Below, piece by piece: positions 54,060-64,000 of a stretch of DNA of 64,000 bases. The DNA is taken from positions 3,808,230 through 3,872,229 of the forward strand of contig NW_004955423.1 of assembly GCF_000276665.1 (NCBI RefSeq), written 5' to 3'. Position numbers and translations under genes: made by a program. The stretch is from Chinchilla lanigera. Lineage: Eukaryota > Chordata > Mammalia > Rodentia > Chinchillidae. The notes beneath the pieces are model-generated. The model did not search any database. It was not told the origin of the DNA and saw only the letters and a program-made list of their open reading frames with translations. The first letter of the stretch is position 1, and each line of letters opens with the position of its first letter.

Positions 54060-54597
54060 TACTAAAATATTTGAGGGTTCCCAGTTAATAAATATAAAAC
54101 CAGATATCCCAATTCCTCTTCCCTCTTTATCATGCTACTTGTCCTCAAATGTTTGAGGTCCAAGTGGAGAAGAATTATCATAATTAACCAATATATTAAA
54201 ATATTTTATCTAATCCTCACCATTTTTTGTAATATAGATATATACTTTATTCTTCTATAATTAGCCTTTACCTGTTTAAATAGGTTCCTGTTTAACATAA
54301 TTGCATTTCATATTCCTAAGTAAGCAGTTACTCGCAAAAGGTCAACACTGAAGTAGAAAGCAAACTTGCCACTTCTGTGCCCTGCCCAATAGATAAAAAC
54401 GTAACATCACAAAAAACTTGACTTGGTAGTTTGGCCAGGCTTTCAGCACAGGTGCTGTGAGACTGTGCTCCCTGACAAGTCTTCTCCTATGAGCAAGCCA
54501 TCAAGAAGGGAAGCAAGGAGAATTATAGAGAATTCTAATGGAAAGACAGACAGACGTGGGAAACAGAATTAACAGTGTGAGGAGAAATGGCCAAGGG
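54060..54597. other. Unassigned sequence
   Basis: No repeat or exon was recognised. Confidence 0.4.
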
Positions 54598-55015
54598 TGC
54601 CATGGTTTGGATGTAGTTTGTCCTTCAAAGCCTCATGTGTTAGAAGGCTGAGCCAAATGTGGCAATATTAAAAGGTGGGGCCTACTGTGAGGTCATTAGA
54701 TCACTGGAGGCTACGCCCTCGAGGAGGACTAATGCAGTTCACATGGGACCCCAGGTAGTTCACACAAGGGTGAATTGTTTAAAACAGCAGCTTGATGTCT
54801 GGATCGTTCTTAGTTCCCATTGCACCATTTGCTCTCTCCCTCTTCCTCACATGCCCATCATTGTTATGCTGTCCACCGTAGAGCCTTCAATGGAGCTCAC
54901 GGCAATACAGCCACATGATCTTGGACTTCCAGTCTGCAAACCTGTAGAAATTATCCTCTTTTTTCTACATTTCCATTCTCAGGGAGTTTGCTATCACCGT
55001 GGAAAATGGAGTACA
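54598..55015 (+). mobile_element. MaLR LTR (MST/ORR1-like), sense
   Basis: TGCCATGGTTTGGATGTAGTTTGTCC, AATGTGGCAATATTAAAAGGTGGGGCC, CTCTCTCCCTCTTCCTCACATGCC, CTGCAAACCTGTAGAAATTATCCTC and a terminus ..GGAAAATGGAGTACA match the MST-class LTR layout (TGCTATGGTTTGGATATGG.. to ..AATGGACTAAGACA). It is about 418 bp, a normal length. No clean 5-bp duplication was found. Confidence 0.85.
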
Positions 55016-55440
55016 TAAAGGTTGTCATCCGAACATCAAGTATAGAGTAGATGCATGTGATGAGAGTAAGTATATCCTAGAACCAAGGAGAAGATAAACA
55101 AAACCAAGATTCACTCTAAAGGGAAAACAAAAATGGTCAGTAAAAGGTCTAAAAATGCTGAAATATGGATCTACTCATTGGTACTCATCAGCAGAGGTGA
55201 AAATCCCAAAGAAAAGACAATGACCAATCATTTCATTTGTATATGTAATTTTCCTTTGAAGAAAATCTAGAAAAGCTGATAGAAGTTCCAAATGTTTTCA
55301 GTGACGCTGTTGAATTTTCCAACTCATACCAGCAGGTGGAAGAGGGAAGTAGGATATGTTTCCTTACTTCTCAGAATTCTTACATGTGTTCCAATGATTC
55401 CACAGAGCTGATTTAAAAAAAAAAAAGAAGGAAAGAAAGG
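55016..55440. other. Unassigned sequence
   Basis: No repeat family was recognised, apart from an A-rich run at about 55,414-55,425. Confidence 0.4.
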
Positions 55441-55443
55441 TTA

Positions 55444-56365
55444 TGTTGTGGTTTGGGGGATATTGCAAGGTGAAGAATGTAATACAGGACACATATTTTA
55501 TAAGATTATTCATAATAGTCACTCAAAGAATCATATACAAAAGAGCACAGGAAATCTGTCCAATCTTTCCACACACTAAAGACCAGAGAACTCCACAGAG
55601 GGCCTGGATCCCACATAAATGCCTACATGAGTTCAGCTGAAGACCTAGAGCCCATAACAATGCCTCGCATGAGTCCAGCGGGCGGCCCAGACCCATGTCA
55701 AAGTCTCATGCAGGCCTGTTTCACAGGTCTGCGCTAGGAAGGCTCAGAGGTCACTGATGAACTCTAGAAAGTCTGTGCCAGCAGGATGAAGGATCTGTGC
55801 TAGCAGGCTGAGGGATCTACACTGGAGCCAGGAAGGGACCTGCAAAGTAAGAACCAGAGCTCCCCTGGAAGGTACCACAGCCATCCTCAGTGACAGTGAG
55901 GTCCCAAGCTCCTCAGATGATCAGCACAGCAGAGTGCCCTTCAGGAAAGCCAATGTGACAAGTTTCCCCAGGAGACTGGCAGTGCACCATCTTCCCCTCT
56001 GGAGCCAGGAAGCGATACTCACAGTGAGGATCAGAGCTCCCTCAAAGTGAACCAAAGCCATTCTCAGTGCCAACAAGGTCCCAGTTTCCTTGGATGATGG
56101 GAACATCTGAGTTCATCAGGAAAACCAGCATGACAAGCTCCTCCAACAGAACTAACAGCTTCTTACAACGGCTCTCAGCTCCCAACAGGCTCCCAACAGG
56201 CTCCCAACAGCTTCTACCAGCTCCCAACAGCTTTACTTCCTCTTCTCCAGCTCTGCCTCTTATGCTGCTGGCAACAGTCCCCAGGTGGGCCTCCCACACC
56301 CAGCAACACGCTTACTCAGTTCAACTGGGTGTTACAACTTGACCACCAGTTGTCAATCCACCCCA
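55444..56365 (+). mobile_element. LTR-like element with nested tandem repeats, probably ERVL-related
   Basis: The interval carries three layers of tandem repetition: about 40-bp units at 55,600-55,718, a 177-bp period at 55,824-56,150, and perfect 11-bp units GCTCCCAACAG at 56,178-56,210 with a further copy at 56,220-56,230. It shares words with the ERVL-like LTR at 52,946-53,607 (GACCAGAGCTCCTCCAAAGAACCA there; GATCAGAGCTCCCTCAAAGTGAACCA here), so I infer an LTR of the same broad group. Both edges are guesses; no target duplication was found. It could instead be an unrelated repeat-rich fragment. Confidence 0.5.
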
Positions 56366-56684
56366 AGTTATTAGATGAGTTATATAAAGAAGGTTAATAA
56401 CTCTAGGTTGTAAATGAACAAATTAAAATAGAGGGATAGTACCTAGAAAAATAAACAGAATAATACCCAAGAAAATGAAGTCAGAACCATGAAAGAAAAG
56501 GAAAGAAAAGAAACTAGGAACTGAGTTCTTTTTTTATTTCTTTGAGGCTGAAAATTAAAACTCAAACCTTTCTGGGTGTAAAAGTTTGAAAAGAGGTGGG
56601 CACCATGAATGGGAACAGTCTCCCAAAACAGGTAGGTACAAGCCGTGTAGGACCCCAAAGGCAGGGTTAGGATTGTGATATGCA

Positions 56685-57010
56685 GCCTAAGATTTATATA
56701 AAGCTACTACTTATCTTAGAGGAAGAAGGCTGATGAGATAAAGGGCAGTATAGTCACATTTGCATTTTGAAGATGACTATAACTGAAATTTGGGGGCCAG
56801 ATTAGAAGTGGGATAGATTAGCAGCCAGGACACGAGAGAAAAGGCCGGCCACCTGCTAAGGTGTACATGAGAGACAATGGCAACTTGAACTAAACTGATG
56901 GTACTAAAGAAAGTGAAAATTGGGAGGATTTGAGAAGTATTTTAAGAGATGAAATAGTTAAGGTTTCATGAGGTAGTAGACATACAAAGATAGAAAGTGG
57001 TGAGGATGAA
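56685..57010 (-). repeat. L2 LINE, antisense
   Basis: ATTAGAAGTGGGATAGATTAGCAGCCAGGAC, CAATGGCAACTTGAACTAAACTGATGGTACTAAAGAAAGTG and TTGGGAGGATTTGAGAAG resemble the complement of the L2 segment with ..GGAGACCAGTTAGGAGGC.. and ..TGGCTTGGACCAGGGTGGT... Confidence 0.6.
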
Positions 57011-57988
57011 AGATTAGCAAGGCTTTATTAAAATAGATGTGTCTTTCCTTATTTGTCAGGACTTTCAGGATTGCAACTGACACAAATTCCAACTTAAACT
57101 CACTTAAACAAAACAGGAGAAGCATTTGCATTTTTAAATGAAAAGTTTAGAGGTAAATCTAAATTTAGGTTTTGTTTGATCCAGGGCTCAAACGATGTTA
57201 CAGGACCCCATCTTTTCCCAGTTTGTGGAACCCCCATATGTTAATGTCAGTAGTTCATATCATGTCCAAAGATGAAGAAAACGGTTCTCTCCATAGATGA
57301 TCCCACAGACCCCTGGATCAACACAAAATGTGTCATGAGGGTAAGATTTTATCCCAGATGGAAATTCAGGGCACTACTATCAAAGCCAGAGAAATACCCT
57401 GGTGGCCAACCAACAGTGGCCACTGGTGATGCATTTTCAATCAAGCTGTAACTAGACAGATGCTTCCCTCTTTAAAGTCACAAACTGATTTATAAACATG
57501 CACACATTAAGTTGAATAAAGACTGGCATGGTTTATAGCTACATCATTTGTCTCATACTCAAAATTTTCAAAACTTTCTGACATTGTAAAATTGTTTATG
57601 GATTTAATCACTTGCTCAAAACCAAAGTATAATTTTACTATATATTTGTTACTCTTGGCATAAAATCTTTGAAATGATTTTGAGGCATCACTTTATTCCT
57701 GACATGGAATAATTAAGTCATGTAAATAAAACAAATGCAACGTACGTTTGATCCTTCAAATATCTGGTAGTTTCAGAGTGGATCTGCCCATGTAGGCAAC
57801 AGTCTGAGAACAAAGGCAGCACTTGGGGAGGCAGCTGACCTAACTTACATCCCAGATACGTTGTTGATTATTTGTAGTTGTTGACTACTCACAGATTACA
57901 GATTGTTGATTACTGACAAAAGCTCGCAGCTGTTGTTTGCTGATAATACCTGTCTCTATTGCACAGTAGTAGCTGGGCAGACTGCCCA
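57011..57988. other. Unassigned sequence, possibly ancient repeat at its left end
   Basis: About 57,040-57,430 has the look of an old interspersed element (GGATTGCAACTGACACAAATTCCAACTTAAACTCACTTAAAC), but I could not name a family. The rest is AT-rich with no exon recognised. Confidence 0.4.
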
Positions 57989-57989
57989 C

Positions 57990-58215
57990 GCTCACATCTT
58001 ATCTCTGCCACTGTGTGATCTACAGCTGGCTATTTGGTCTCTCGGTGCTTCAGTTTCCTTATCCGTAGAATGAGAATGACAATATAGTAGTACTGCTTTA
58101 CATGGTTATTATGAGAATTAAATACAGTATTTAACTCAACAGTATGAGAGTTAATACAGTAAAGTGTTCACAACCGTGCCTGGCACACACGACTACCATA
58201 TATGTATTTGTTCAG
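57990..58215 (+). repeat. MIR SINE, sense
   Basis: TATCTCTGCCACTGTGTGATC, GGTGCTTCAGTTTCCTTATCCGTAGAATGAGAATGAC, ACATGGTTATTATGAGAATTAAATACAG and AACCGTGCCTGGCACACACG follow the MIR consensus in order. Confidence 0.9.
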
Positions 58216-58221
58216 CAAACT

Positions 58222-58405
58222 GAAGAATATTTAATCTTTCTGAGTCTCAGTTTCTGTAAACACAAAGTGAACATAATACTAGCTGTGATGTCTTCAGATT
58301 TTTCTGAGGCACAGAAGAAATAATTGTATTGTGAAGTTCCTCATACAGAATTTTGCACAAACCAGACATTTGTATAAGAAGGTTCAATAAAAGGAACCTT
58401 CTTTT
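58222..58405 (+). repeat. Second MIR SINE fragment, sense
   Basis: TTTCTGAGTCTCAGTTTCTGTAAACACAAAGTGAACATAATACTAGC is another MIR core immediately after the first MIR, with a diverged 3' part (GAAGTTCCTCATACAGAATTTTGCACAAACCAG..TTCAATAAAAGG). Confidence 0.65.
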
Positions 58406-58499
58406 TTCTCTAAAGATTAGACAACTTTTCAGATTAATAAGCACTGGAATTGACCTAAACTCCAGCCCCAACTAGTTATTCTCTCTTTATACATCCTTC

Positions 58500-58645
58500 A
58501 GTATTTCTCTTGGCCCTTCCTACCATATGCCTACTGAATCATGAACTGCAGAGGCCAGGACCAGGTTTGACTCATTTACCACTGCCATGTGCATAACCAT
58601 CTGAACATGGCATAAACTCAATAAACAGTTGATAAACAAACAAAT
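58500..58645 (+). repeat. L2 LINE 3' end, sense
   Basis: ATCATGAACTGCAGAGGCCAGGACCAGGTTTGACTC and CATAACCATCTGAACATGGCATAAACTCAATAAACAGTTGATAAAC follow the L2 terminus. Confidence 0.65.
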
Positions 58646-58649
58646 AATT

Positions 58650-61630
58650 ATCAACCCCTTCACTTCAGTGTACTTTGTCCACCAAGTAATATGTTTCGAA
58701 ACCTCAAGACAGATTCAGAAAAATGGACAACTCGTGATTCCGACAATTTTTCTCTTTCTGTGTAAAAATTCCTTCTATATAAAAATCATCGAGCAGGGCT
58801 GCAACCAGCTGTCACTTCATGTAGACATGTGCAAGCACAAAGCCTTGTATGATGGGCAGAGCTCTTGAGCTGTGCTGTGTTGTAGTCTGTCAAATGGAAT
58901 ATGTTAGGAAAGGAAGCATTAGCCCACAACTTTAAAGTTCTAGTAGGTATTTTGCAGATAGAAAAATAAGGGATTTGAGAGATATTCGCTTTAAAAAACT
59001 TGCCTTTTAAAGCTTTAATTTAAGACTGGCCTATGGAATACCATATTATACCATATGTCAGTTCAAAATTTTGTAACAGGAGAAACTCCAGGATGTTTCT
59101 CATGATTTGGATCTTCTTCCATATTTCTATTGTCCTGGGCAATAAATTTCAGTATTTGATCAAATAATGGCAGAGTCCACGCTATCCCATTCAGGTATCC
59201 CCAGTTTATCTATAATGATTTTCCTCTTGTCAGCTCATTTCTTAAACCTTTGCTGAATCTGGTTTCAATGGTACTATAAACAATCATCATTGCATTGTAA
59301 AACTGGAAACTCTCCACTAAAATAGTGTTTTGATCTGGGTTGCCATAGTAATAAGTGTATGCTCCCCTCTTTGGAGGCCTTGTTATATGAAGTATCTGTG
59401 ATTTGCTCAGAATGGCCCCAGTTCATCTGTCAAAATGGGTTTTTCCTTTTTTAAAATAATGATCTAGAAAATCCCACAGCGGCCACAAATATTTTACAGC
59501 CATAACGAGGAGCATTGGAGTAGTCAAGCTTTATAAATCTATGCCATTATTACATTAGAATAAATCACGTTTCTTAGGTATAGTGCATAGGGCTGTGTAA
59601 ACCTAATTTTAGATCTGCTGTTCAACAAGGGTGCGGTTGTTTATAATGAAAAAAGAATTATTAAGTGTGACTTCAAAAATGCATCATATGTCAATTCATG
59701 TAGAGAGACCCTGGAGCAAATAAATGGAAATTACTTCTTATTTCTATCAAAATACTGCAAATAGCTATTCAGGTTCAAACTTAGTTACAATTAGAATGTG
59801 ATAAGCAATGATTTTTATAACAGCATGAAATTGCACATTCCATTCACGTTTGGGTTGAAGTTATTCATTGGTAGGAAGGGGAAAAATGAGGAATTCTGCA
59901 AATTTATCAGTGTCACCATGAGCGAAATGATGATGGTATGTTATTTAAAATAGAAATGTTCTAGTCAGTTATGGTAATTTGATACAAGAACTATGATATC
60001 TTTTTCTGCAGGAATGAGAGTAAACATGCTCTATATCAACAAACCAGCAATAGAATCCACAAAAAGGTGGAAGATCATTTTTCATCTAAGACAAATGGTT
60101 AAGGTGGTTACTTTCTGTAAGTCACTACCAGCTACAGGGCTGTTTTGTGTGATTCACTTCTGGCTACTGCCTAGTAATATCTGATGTGGGAATATTAACA
60201 ACATCAGTGGGCAAAGGAACAGGAAGAATCCATCTGTAGTCAATGAATTCTAATTAAAAAGTAATTACTATACAATGAGGTAGCTGCCAACTTTATTCCC
60301 TCTTCCTGACCACAAACCACACACACAGCATATTAGTCCTCTGCTATTTGTATCCCGCTAAATCACCAGAAAGGCAGCCAGTAACCAGACACACATTTCC
60401 TTGCATTTTTCAGGTGACTTAGTTTTAAACAACTGCAGCCCCAGAAGACGTTCAGGGGCAAGAGGTGGTGCACATCTTCTGTTATAATTGACCTGGGCTT
60501 TGAGATTTCTCTGTCATGATGTATCCCAGAATGTTGCATGATGGGAAGACCCTTGTTATTCCTCCTCCAGCCGAGCCAAACAGACAAGATCAAGTAGGCC
60601 TGGGACTTGGGAAAAAAGGAAAGAAATATTGACAGATAAGTAACCACTCCAGGAAATGACAGACAGCCAGAGCAGTGTTGGTACTCTCAGGATTCAGAGG
60701 TAATCCTTTAACCTCATGCTCAAACTCTGTAATCTTTCAATGAGATGGAAGAGAAGAAGGGAAAAAAGCAAATTGCTTAATCAAAGCCCTTAATGTGTGA
60801 CCAGGATTAGTAACTAAGTCAGAATGACAACCTGCAGGTGTAAAGAGGCTTCATAAAATGGCCTCGGTACTAATGAAGTCGTATCTGCAAACTGAAAAGA
60901 AGGAAAAGAAGCTGGCATTTCAGTTAGCACAGACACCTTTCTGTACAAGAAAACAGCCATTTAAAACTCTTTTCCTGACTACCAGAAATTTTCCATCAGC
61001 TGCCAAGAGGTAAGGCTGCAGCCTGCATTCTCACTGGTTGGCAAATTTCCCATTTCTTCCACATTGTATAAAATCATCTTCATCTAAAAGAACATAACAG
61101 GTGTCAGTCGGGTTTCTGTCTAAAGAAGAAGAATAGGCTATGGCATAAGTCATTTGCTGCTGAGGGCACTAAAAGATGTCGGGGTGCTTCTTCAGAAAGG
61201 AAGTGCTAACAGACTAAAGTGGCTCTTGTCAAGTCACATTAAAAATGGAAAATAATAACACACTCGATTTATACAGCATCCTTTAGGCACACATCCAAGT
61301 TATACTATGAGTTTTTGTGTTAATCTTCAGGAATGAAGGGACCTACGCATCAGTTACTCTACAATAAGGCATTCTCAGGTCCTAATGAGCTATCTGTCAT
61401 CTCCTCAATCATAGTTATATAGTGAAAGCATTCTTATTAAAATTAATATTTTTCAGCTATCTTGCCTATTTTTTCCCCAACACATTACCAATATTCCAAG
61501 AATAAACAATGACAAATGCCTATAAATAGCACCATAAATAGCATCTGTAACAGGCTGATCCAGGCAGATCCCACGGAAAACTAGGTGTATGGTATCTACA
61601 CTTCTCCCTCACTGCCTCTTTTCTAGTTTT
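58650..61630. other. 3-kb repeat-free unique block; candidate conserved noncoding region
   Basis: This is the longest stretch in the window in which I recognise no repeat. No exon could be supported; all frames are under 95 codons. The segment around 59,470-59,580 has a complex, non-repetitive mix of words such as GGCCACAAATATTTTACAG, CATAACGAGGAGC and GCTTTATAAATC that resembles conserved enhancers. Comparative alignment would settle this. Confidence 0.5.
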
Positions 61631-61632
61631 GG

Positions 61633-61998
61633 ATCAATTTTCTATGTAATAAATTTCCCAAAACCTTAGCAGCTAAAAGCAATATAAATGTATTATTCTA
61701 CAGTTTCTGAGCTTCATGAGTCCGAGAGCAGTGTACCTGAGGTTCTGGTTCAGGCTTTCTTATCAGGCTACGTCACTTAAAAGTTTCACTGGGGCTGAAG
61801 AGCCTGCTTTCAAGTAGCCTCCCTCATCTGACTGTTGATGTGAACCTTCAGTTCCTCACTGTCTATTAGTAGGAAGTCTTAGACCGTCATCACATGGACT
61901 TCTCCAAGAAGCTCAGGACTTAGTAGCTACTGTCCTCCAGAGCAAGTGATAAAAAAGAGAGTGGAAGAGAGCCCAAGGCAGAAATAGTGGCGTCTTTT
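61633..61998 (-). mobile_element. MLT1-type MaLR LTR, antisense, 3' part, split by an L1
   Basis: AATAAATTTCCCAAAACCTTAGCAGCTAAAAGCAATATAAATG, GTTCTGGTTCAGGCTTTCTTATCAGGC, GGGGCTGAAGAGCCTGCTTTCAAG and AGAGCAAGTGATAAAAAAGAGAGTGG follow the complement of an MLT1 LTR. Its remaining 5' part is found at 62,319-62,483 after the L1 insertion. Confidence 0.88.
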
Positions 61999-62318
61999 TT
62001 TTATTATTATTTTAAAAATAAAAGGAGGAAAACATTAACAGACAGACAGCCTTTTACAAAATAGCAAAAGAACAGTATAGACAAGACAGAGTTACAAACA
62101 AAGTGGTAGAAAATTAGCAGTGCTTGTTGTGTTACATATTGATATCTTCAAAGTGGTTTCTCATGAAAACAGATAGAGACATGCAATATTGAACAATCAA
62201 GGACTCACTGACAGTTTCTTTCAGCAAAGAAATAGAAGACAGTAGAACAACTATGTTAACTATCCTGTATATATACATATACAAAATTTCTCCTTCTTTC
62301 CCTTCTCTTTTCCCACAG
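61999..62318 (-). mobile_element. 5'-truncated L1 insertion (3' UTR only), with 14-bp target duplication
   Basis: Read on the minus strand this is about 320 bp of L1 3' UTR ending in an A-rich tail (T run from 61,999). It is homologous to the 3' UTR of the 16.6-23-kb L1: both contain TATCTTCAAAGTGGTT and a (T)ATATATA stretch followed by a pyrimidine run on the + strand. TAGTGGCGTCTTTT (61,985-61,998) and TAGTGGTGTCTTTT (62,319-62,332) are a duplication with one mismatch. The 5' truncation falls in the polypurine tract. Confidence 0.93.
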
Positions 62319-62483
62319 TAGTGGTGTCTTTTATAACCTAATATTGACTGAACACACTGTCACTTCCACTGTCTGTGTTTTTGGTCACACAGGCCAACCC
62401 TGCTACCATACAGGACATAAATACACAACAGCCTGAATGCCAGGAGCAGGAGTCATTGGGAGCCACCTTGGATTGCTACAATT
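62319..62483 (-). mobile_element. MLT1 LTR, antisense, 5' part after the L1
   Basis: GTGGTGTCTTTTATAACCTAATATTGACTGAACACACTGTCACTTCC, GTTTTTGGTCACACAGGCCAACCC and GAATGCCAGGAGCAGGAGTCATTGGGAGCCACCTTGGATTGCTAC complete the LTR begun at 61,633, with the usual terminal ..GGCCATCTTGGAGGCTGGC.. pattern. Confidence 0.88.
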
Positions 62484-64000
62484 GCACCACTAAACATGCC
62501 CAAGGGCTTTGTTTACTTTGGCATTGGGGAGAACAAACAACATTGATACACTGCTTGTTGGGAGACGAAAATGTATGTATATGTGTTTATGTGCAAGTGT
62601 TTTCCTGGGTTCACAAGGAGTGTCACGTTGTCTACTGTCAGTCAGGTCAAAGAACTGGATTTCACCCCTAGGGAGAGAAGATAAGCCAAAGCTGAGAGGC
62701 TCTGTGAGGTATTGACACAGACCATCTGATAAAAGGTTGCTCAGACTTGGAGAGACTTTTACTTCCTTTGAAAGCAGACTATGGAGCCTGATGTGTCTGA
62801 CAGGGACCGTTTGAGCCAGGTTCTCCTCAAGGCCTTGATACTCATGGTGATGAGATGCTTCTTCAAAGTCACTCATTTCTCAATTATTTAAAGGGGACAG
62901 AGGTAGAAGACCACGAGCAAACGTGTCCTGATCACAAGTGGGACCTTCCTAGGGAATACATGCAATGTCAAAGTCCTGCCATTATGCACATGGACACACT
63001 GAAGTTCCACAGTGCTATCCATTATCGTTTGCATTTTCAGACTGGTGAGGTGGCACCACATAATTCCAGATTTGCATGACACACTTTGGAGAATAATTTA
63101 AAGGACATAGCCTTTATCTCATCAGACTGCTAAGTCATATATGCAAGGGACAACTTTGCAGATACCCTGCATTCACTGAATTCATTACTGAGCCAGCTCA
63201 TATTTTATATTTGTCTCTGACACTCTGCTTTGTAACCCCTTCTGTATCTTCTGTACGTTTTTCCTCTTTTTCCCCTTACTCCATAGACTTCTGTGTCTGT
63301 TCCTTCTCTGTTCTACTTTCTGGACTTTGACTCAACTTTCTCCTTCCAGACACAGCGTCTCTTCTACAGACATCCCTGGAGCAGATCTGTTTTCGAGCTG
63401 CAGTAATAGATCACTGATGGAAGAGCCACATCCCAAGCTTCTCTGCACCTTCAATTTGTAGCATAGCATCTGACACTTAAAAAGCCAGTTTGCACTGAGT
63501 GGAATCACTGGCCTCATCCTAACTTGTCACATACTTCCTTTAACACCAAAATACAACCCTAACTTTGAGGACATTTTTGCTAATGTCCAATTATGGGATG
63601 TCAAAGAAGTCATTCACTTCTCAGTTATTCAGTCTGAGCACACAGATAGTGTGCTAGGTGGTGAGTTTTGTAGTGACAAGTACAGTCAGAGAACATCTAG
63701 TCTCATGAAACTTAGAGTCCAGTTTATTCAATAGACAGTAAGTGCTGATAAATGATTTCATGATATCTGATAGTTGCCTTCAAATACATAAAGGACTATT
63801 TCATAAGAAAGAGGCTAAACTGATATTTGGAAGGCAGAATTTGACTCCAGGAGTCTATACCACAATATAACTCAGTTTAAATAAGGACATTCAGAGCTGA
63901 AGTTTTTGAATACTGGGAAGGAATTGCCTTAGGATATAAGGAGTGTCCCCGAACAGTGAAGCTGGGTGACTATTGCTCAGGGCATAACAACAATAATGGT
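62484..64000. other. Unassigned, largely unique sequence with a weak L2 trace
   Basis: No exon was recognised; the 128-codon minus frame at 62,490-62,876 has no domain. At 63,600-63,745, GAAGTCATTCACTTCTCAGTTATTCAGTCTGAGCACAC and CATCTAGTCTCATGAAACTTAGAGTCCAG resemble an antisense L2 3' end, but the match is weak. Confidence 0.4.

Noticed and set aside
54593..55020. 5-bp duplication for the MaLR LTR at 54,598-55,015
   Set aside because: AAGGG on the left and TAAAG on the right do not match; edges rest on consensus resemblance only.

Overview
This is mammalian nuclear DNA: AT-rich, full of interspersed repeats, with one 100-N assembly gap at 14,269-14,368. The SINEs point to a non-muroid rodent. 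Two copies (about 144-316 and 24,873-25,062) have the dimeric B1 plus truncated-ID structure known as B1-dID, described from squirrels, dormice and some other non-muroid rodents. Four further SINEs are tRNA-derived ID-type monomers. The species cannot be fixed from the sequence alone.

I found no protein-coding exon or RNA gene that I would defend. Every long open frame examined falls in a repeat, in low-complexity sequence or in an unremarkable unique stretch, so the window reads as a gene desert or the interior of a very large intron. What can be read well is the history of insertions.

1-16.2 kb: a purine-rich microsatellite, a B1-dID SINE, L2 and MIR remnants, an old L1 3' end, an ID SINE inside L2, a hAT-type MITE, long repeat-free stretches (5.5-7.7 kb, 9.1-13.8 kb), a 150-bp duplicated block beside the assembly gap, and a MER2 (Tigger) transposon at 14.88-15.19 kb. 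16.2-23.1 kb: an MLT1 LTR split by an apparently full-length, decayed antisense L1 of 6.43 kb. 23.1-30 kb: an ID SINE with a perfect duplication, a B1-dID, then a very old sense-strand L1 interrupted by an ID SINE and a hAT MITE. 30-40 kb: an MLT1, a short hAT MITE, a TGA microsatellite, and an old antisense L1 interrupted by a MaLR LTR, an ID SINE and a gammaretrovirus-like (ERV1) solo LTR with a 5-bp target duplication.

40-52.7 kb: mostly unique sequence with MIR and L2 pieces, a relatively GC-rich segment at 43.1-43.6 kb with a textbook RFX X-box, and an L2 split by an MLT1-like LTR. 52.7-56.4 kb: LTR-rich, with an MLT1 split by an ERVL-like solo LTR with a 5-bp duplication, a 210-bp polypyrimidine tract, a MaLR LTR, and an LTR-like element built of nested tandem repeats. 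56.4-64 kb: L2 and MIR, a 3-kb repeat-free stretch, then an MLT1 LTR split by a 5'-truncated L1 with a 14-bp duplication, then largely unique DNA.

No genes act together here. If the window has a function it is probably cis-regulatory: the repeat-poor stretches carry homeodomain, POU and RFX-type words and are the candidates. The most notable anomaly is the near-identical 150-bp duplication next to the gap, which may be an assembly error. Family names for repeats come from recognising consensus features by eye; edges without a target-site duplication are approximate.
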